From contig OX352761.1 in NCBI GenBank assembly GCA_947095585.1, forward strand, positions 135,748,277 to 135,812,276: 64,000 nucleotides of DNA, given 5' to 3'. A program made the position numbers and the translations under genes. Shown in pieces: positions 58,695-64,000 of the stretch (position 1 is the stretch's first letter; the number at the start of each line of letters is the position of its first letter). A model generated the notes under the pieces. That model did no database searches. It saw only the letters and a program-made list of their open reading frames with translations, and had not been told where the DNA came from. This stretch comes from Nephrocerus scutellatus (lineage: Eukaryota > Arthropoda > Insecta > Diptera > Pipunculidae).

Positions 58695-61600
58695 CTGTTT
58701 TCAATACGAGAAATAATAGAAATGGATAATTTTCAATTTTGTTTTTGATGCTGTTTGATGCTTCTTTGCTGTATATGAGTTTGAATTATTTGATTAATTA
58801 AATTTGGAAAATTACAAAGTAAATTTTTTCATCCTAACACAAACACTCGGAGCATAACGCATTCCTTTTAACCCAAGAAAAGTATCAATATCATCAGTAA
58901 AAGGCAATGATGGCGAAGTAGAAGAAGTTAAGAACAACCCAACCCATCGGTTTTGATATTATTTCTTAAAAAAAATGGAACGCAAAACAATTTGTTTTTT
59001 GCATACTGTAATATGAATTTTTATCCAAGTATTTCAAAATACTTGTAATGTAGTTTTGTCGACGATTTGGCTATGTTGATTGATTCCGTAGCCTAATTCC
59101 AGCTTCCTCGAATGTTTTCTATTTATTTGATTTGTCTTTAACATTTCGTAAACAAACAATAAAATTGAAAATTATTTTCTATTAATTTTTTTATATAATA
59201 TATTTTATACGGTTAGTATATAATAGTTGAAATAAAAATCGAAATCATATTTTTTTTAATTATTCACTTTGTTATTGAAATTAATTAAAAATATTACTTT
59301 TCTCTCAAATAACCTCTATTTTTAGATAATTTTTTAAAAGATACCTACAATTGAATTTAAAACACACTCACTTTACAACAGCTATAAAATAAAAGTTAAA
59401 AAAAACTATTCAATTAATAAAAATAGTAATTAATTGGAAATCATAAATAAAAACATACTAATAATAATTTCTCTTTCACACAATGGATGGATAACACAAT
59501 ACATTAAAACTTTGTTATTTTCGTATTAAGTAGAAAATTTTAAGAACGATTACTTTACATAATTTCACGGCATGAAATTTGTCTTCTTAAGGTTCTTCAA
59601 ATTTCCTGCTCAGGGCATCGATTTCTTGGGACAGTTAATTTAGCAATTATCATTTTATCTTTTATTTTTATTTTCTGTTAAACTTTTAAATTTTGTACAA
59701 TTCCACTACTCAATTCTTTGATGGCAATTAGTTAATAACTTTAACGCCATACCTAATAATAAAGTTGGAATCGGCGGTTGATGAACACGTTTCGTGCACT
59801 TATCTTTTTTTACTGTAGGGTGTCTGTTCAACAAAGTTCAACGATAAATGGGATTTCTGATATCTTTCTAATATTTAAGTAATTAATAGAGATAGGAGTT
59901 CAAAATTGAGAGGGAAACAAATTTTATATTAATTTATTCATTTAGTATAGTTTTTCTTCTAATAGCAATGCGTGGCTGCGGCATACAGGCTGTGCAAGCA
60001 AAAACGATTTCAATATTATTAGTTTCAAATATGTAATATAAAAATAACTACTCCTTGCTTAGTTTATAAAAAAAACATAAGGCATTTTTCGAATATTAAC
60101 TAAAAGCTAGATATTAACTATTTATATAGAAATGTATTTATTATTTAATGTTTTTAATTTTGTTGTTTACAAATTTTCAAAACACAAAAATTAAATAACT
60201 TAAAAGGAAATGAAAAAAAAAACTCTAAAGCCGATTGTATTGTCACATAAAACGCAAATGATCAACAAAATTAGAAATGAATAGACACAAATTGCATGAA
60301 ATAACTCGAGATCAATAGTGTGTGTTGTTATATATTATTATTGTTAACTTAAATAAATTTTAAAAACTTTAACTTTTAATTTAAAAGTATTTCTTTGAGA
60401 AAATACCAGCAAAAATCAAAAATCAAAATTAAAAAAACATATAGAACTAACTGGACAAAAATTAATGTGCAATGTGTTTGTGGTTTGAAAAATTTCTAAA
60501 TCATGGGGAAAATTTATTATTGCATTTTCATTAAAGCAACATTTTGGTAACACTGGTAGTAATAATAGTAGCAAATGTGGTCGTAGTAGTACGTACTAGT
60601 AGAAGAAGTAGCAAACATTTGGCAGATTTTTTTTTATTTTTAAAAGTATCTCTGTTACAAGCTCTATATAAACTTCTATAATTTATATGTTAAATAAAAC
60701 TATTGCTAAAGTTTTATAAAATAGTTGTTTTAACAAATATTACAATTTTTTTTGTTGTTTAAAAAAAGGTGTGATTTTATGTTCGAGAAAAAAAATTGTC
60801 AATCAATTTTTTTAAGAAAAGAAATGAAAAATGCGATTGCTTCATGCCAATGAACTGATTGTTGTTGTTGTTGTTCGTTTGTGTTGTTTTGGGTTGTAGG
60901 TATATGATTGTTTGCAATTATTTCAGTTTCATTTAATATCGGACTATAATTTGAATAGGATGTCATACTATTTTTAAAAATTCATCGATTTCTGTTCATA
61001 TGTTTTTTAATATTTGACTTTTCCGATGAAGAAAATTTAATAGAAAAAATCTCTTCTGTAAATTATGCCGAAAAAAATTTATTGAAATGAAATAATAACT
61101 TTGCACAATAAATTTTGAACAAAAAATAAGTGAAATGCGAAAACGATTCATCTAAAACAAATCAAACCACAACAAAAAAAGTAATAAGGTTACTAAACTG
61201 TAGCAGTTATTTAATTTTGTAAAAAACTATCATGCAATTGATACGAAAAAATATTCAATTTACGTTATATTTTATTACATATATGACATAATAATATACG
61301 TATCCCAAAAAATTGTTTTGCTTTAAATTTTTAAAAATATAAAATAATATTTATAATTTTCTTGTTTACTCTCTCTCTCTCTCTCACAAAAATGTTATAG
61401 AGTCCGTTCTTTCTCAGACACATTTATTCAAAGAGCAATTGCATAAAGTGTAAAAAAATTACTTCTATTTTGTACATATGTATGCTGCTCATCTATATAC
61501 TTTTTATTAGCAAAGGAAACAGGAATCGTATTTGTATGATAAGAAGAGTAAAGTGTGGAATAATTTACAGAAGGAGAAAAAATTAAAAACTGAAAAAATA

Positions 61601-62524
61601 TACGTAAACATATATATGTATATATACATATATATATGCATTACAGTATTTTTTTGTTAAAAAATAATTGATTTAAATTTAATTTCGTATATATATCGAT
61701 TTTAATATAATTATATTCACGAATACAACTGCGCTTAGACTCATGCCGCCAAGAAACCAATGCCTTTTAAAAAATGTTTGTTTTTTTTTTGTAAAAAAAA
61801 GTGAAAACGAATGAACAGGAGTATATAATCGCAGACAATTTAAATTAAAGATTACGAGTTGAAATGGTCATATTTTAAGCACAGATTCTCTGATGTAAAT
61901 ACGACTCTGTATGATAGTTAATTGCCAATGTCAATGCACCAATATATATGCGCGAAAATCTGTTCCCAAAAATTTGACATCGTGTCAGTGAAATTGTCAT
62001 GTTGTTAAAAAAAAAAAAAAAAAAAAAAAGATGCGTTTGATAAAAATTACTTATTAGAATCTTTTTATTTTTAAGAATCGCATCTTTATTTTCTATTGAA
62101 TGTGTTAGGAAGTTTTGTATGCAATTCGAATTAATGAATTTTTATTAAATGTGTAAAAATGCAAATTCATTCTATACAAAAAAAACTCATATAAAATATA
62201 CAAAAATCGAAAAAACAAAAAAATAAGAACAAGACATTAATCGAGATTTAATTAAAATTATTCAAGCAAGTCTCCTAAACAGCAAAATTAAAACTTTTCC
62301 CTTTTTTTAAACATTAATTTAAAAAAAAAATAATTAAAACATAAACAAAACAAATATTAGTAGATACAAAAGATAAAACCAACATAAAATGTAATACTGA
62401 GTTTTAACGAAAATATTTTTGACTAAAAAAATTAAGTATTTGACTTTTCATAAAATTTTTAGGATGATTTTTTTTATTTTCCTTTTTGTGTTTTGTTTTT
62501 TTTCGGGTACATCGTATTGTGTAC
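58695..62524. other. intron between two A exons
   Basis: 3.8 kb of A+T-rich DNA. It has (TTG)n near 60861-60876, (CT)n at 61370-61386, TATATATG repeats near 61610-61640 and a poly(A) run at 62007-62029. A more complex patch at 59570-59640 reads LSQEIDALSRKFEEP on the minus strand but is not BK-like and has no splice context. No third A exon was found here. Confidence 0.6.
62007..62029 (+). repeat. poly(A) run
   Basis: An uninterrupted run of 23 A following GTTGTT. In slo sense it is a T tract. It might be the tail of an old retroposon, but no body or target duplication was found. Confidence 0.8.
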
Positions 62525-62616
62525 CTTTTTCTAGGATCCTTGCTATACGTCCCACCATATTTGCTTCTTTGGGCAGCCAGTTCAGTTATTTCTGGAATCC
62601 AACTAGCGAACACAGC
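62525..62616 (-). CDS. slo: slo alternative exon A (WIPEITELAAQRSKYGG)
   Basis: Encodes AVFASWIPEITELAAQRSKY then GGTYSKDPRK plus AG of Arg. Same 92-bp length and phases as 58603-58694, so the two are mutually exclusive. The acceptor is AATTTAG (weak pyrimidine tract) and the donor GTACAC is poor, as expected for a regulated exon. Drosophila has three A alternatives; the one beginning with SSIPEIIELVG is not in this window and is expected above 64000. Confidence 0.96.
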
Positions 62617-64000
62617 CTAAATTCAACACACATACAAATATTTATAAACGACATTATGATTTTCGTTTTTTACTAGTTGTGTTTTTCAGTTGTTTGCTTT
62701 TATCTATTTCTTTGAGTATATTTTAATTCAATTGTAATCAATGAAAGTTACCATTTTTATATCTGTTGGTCTTACGATTATTGCTGAGTGAAATACATTA
62801 TGCAGAAGTAGTTTGTATATATAAAGAATAGTTTACCTATACCTTTGCGAAAGCTCCTGTAGATACGGGCAGACAAACAGCTCTTAACATATGTGTAGTT
62901 ATATAATTCTCGTACTTAAAAAATTTACCACTCACTCGCACACTATTATAAATCTTATAACTTACTACTTATAGACTTAGCCCTGAGTATTTTCTTTGCA
63001 ATCGGACTTATACAACTGAAATAAATAATCTAATTATACCAAATTTTTTCATCCCCAGACTAATTATATTAAGGTGCACTTTAAAAAGATAAATTGTACC
63101 TAAAACTTATACGAGTAGACAGATAAAAGATAAGTATACGCTGCAAATGCACTCTATACAATTTAACCAAATAGATGTCACAACAAAATAGTTTCAGTCT
63201 AATAGAGAAAGATACAATATACGAAAGGGAGACAAAGAGCAACTTTAAAAAGAAAAAAACCAAATGAAAAAATACATGTTTAAAGGTAAAACGAAGAAAT
63301 TAAAAATAGGGGCACGAATTTAATAAACGAAAGCATGTTTTAAACAACGTAAGTTATACAACATTTGCCACAAAAAAAAACACATAATTGGAAAAGAATT
63401 TAATTAATTGTAATAATAAGGGATATCTTGTGTTGTTTTTGAAGGATTCTTCAGGCAAACAAACTCCTCCGTTCAGTTCACTCTATTAGAACTTATTAGT
63501 AAAATAAACAGATTCGTTTATTCCAATGCGTGACCGAATTAAGTCTTTTAACTTAATACAGAATAATAAACACCTCTTTAACAACAAATACTTGTCAAAA
63601 AATTAAAATATATATCATGTTAACATATTAAATATAAAAATTAAATATAATATTCATATTAACACGTTTTTATATATATCTTACGTTGCTTAATTTTGTA
63701 TTTTTTTTTTAATTCTCGTCTGCTAGAATTTTTTTTAAAACGAAATTTTCCGTTTTACTCCCTACGTTGCTTAAGTAGCTACTAATCTATTTACTATATA
63801 AACTAAATTAAAAAATAAAATTAAACCAACAAAATGTTTATTTTTATAACAACGAAGAAAAATGGGATTTTTTTTTAAATAATTATTAAATAGCATAGCA
63901 AAATACACATTAATAAACAGTTAGATGTTTAAATATAAAACTAATTAATGAATTTTTGGTTTAACAGTGATACAGGGGATTCGATATTTATTACATTTGT
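62617..64000. other. slo intron continuing beyond the window
   Basis: A+T-rich sequence upstream (in slo sense) of the A exon at 62525. I searched it by eye on the minus strand for the third A exon, S6 or filter motifs (TVGYGD) and found none. Confidence 0.6.

Noticed and set aside
59570..59640. Minus-strand LSQEIDALSRKFEEP as the missing third A exon
   Set aside because: It lacks the FAS-IPEI core and the 92-bp length shared by all A exons.

Overview
The window is nuclear DNA from an insect, most likely a higher fly (Brachycera). It is about three-quarters A+T, its only clear gene is split into many small exons, and it is full of decayed retrotransposons, MITEs and tRNA-derived SINEs. The encoded protein is nearly identical to Drosophila Slowpoke. 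I cannot name the species from the sequence.

The gene is slowpoke (slo), the large-conductance calcium-activated potassium (BK) channel, on the minus strand. The stop codon is at 7128-7130. Exons climb to 62616, and the 5' part (N-terminus, S0-S5, selectivity filter) lies beyond 64000. Eighteen exons form one reading frame of 860 codons plus stop. They run from the end of S6 through RCK1, the CKACH motif, the linker, RCK2 and the calcium bowl to the C-terminus. Every junction keeps phase and has GT-AG ends. Three alternative sites appear as pairs of equal-length exons with matching phase: site A (two 92-bp exons), site C (two 106-bp exons) and site E (two 113-bp exons). The linker adds cassette exons of 66, 72 and 51 bp, plus weaker candidates of 45 and 21 bp. 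All are multiples of three.

Layout: 1-7127 is the 3' flank or 3' UTR, with an (AT)n run and an old SINE. 7128-11320 holds the last six exons; one intron contains a LINE that was split by a 495-bp TIR element. 11321-18638 holds linker exons separated by LINE, MITE and SINE copies. 18639-31239 is a 12.6-kb region of cassette exons and repeats. 31240-38729 carries the rest of RCK1, both E exons and the CKACH exon. 38730-45228 is a transposon graveyard, including a LINE lying inside a DDE transposon. 45229-47348 holds both C exons and the first RCK1 exon. 47349-58602 is a long intron with an R1-like element whose middle is replaced by long repeat units. 58603-62616 holds two A exons.

The mobile elements look dead, with frameshifts and stops throughout. 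The least described material is repetitive: a tRNA-derived SINE family with target-site duplications, a mosaic R1-like element seen at three places, a roughly 240-bp dispersed repeat, two TA-flanked MITEs and a possible Helitron. I saw no CRISPR array, operon or second cellular gene.
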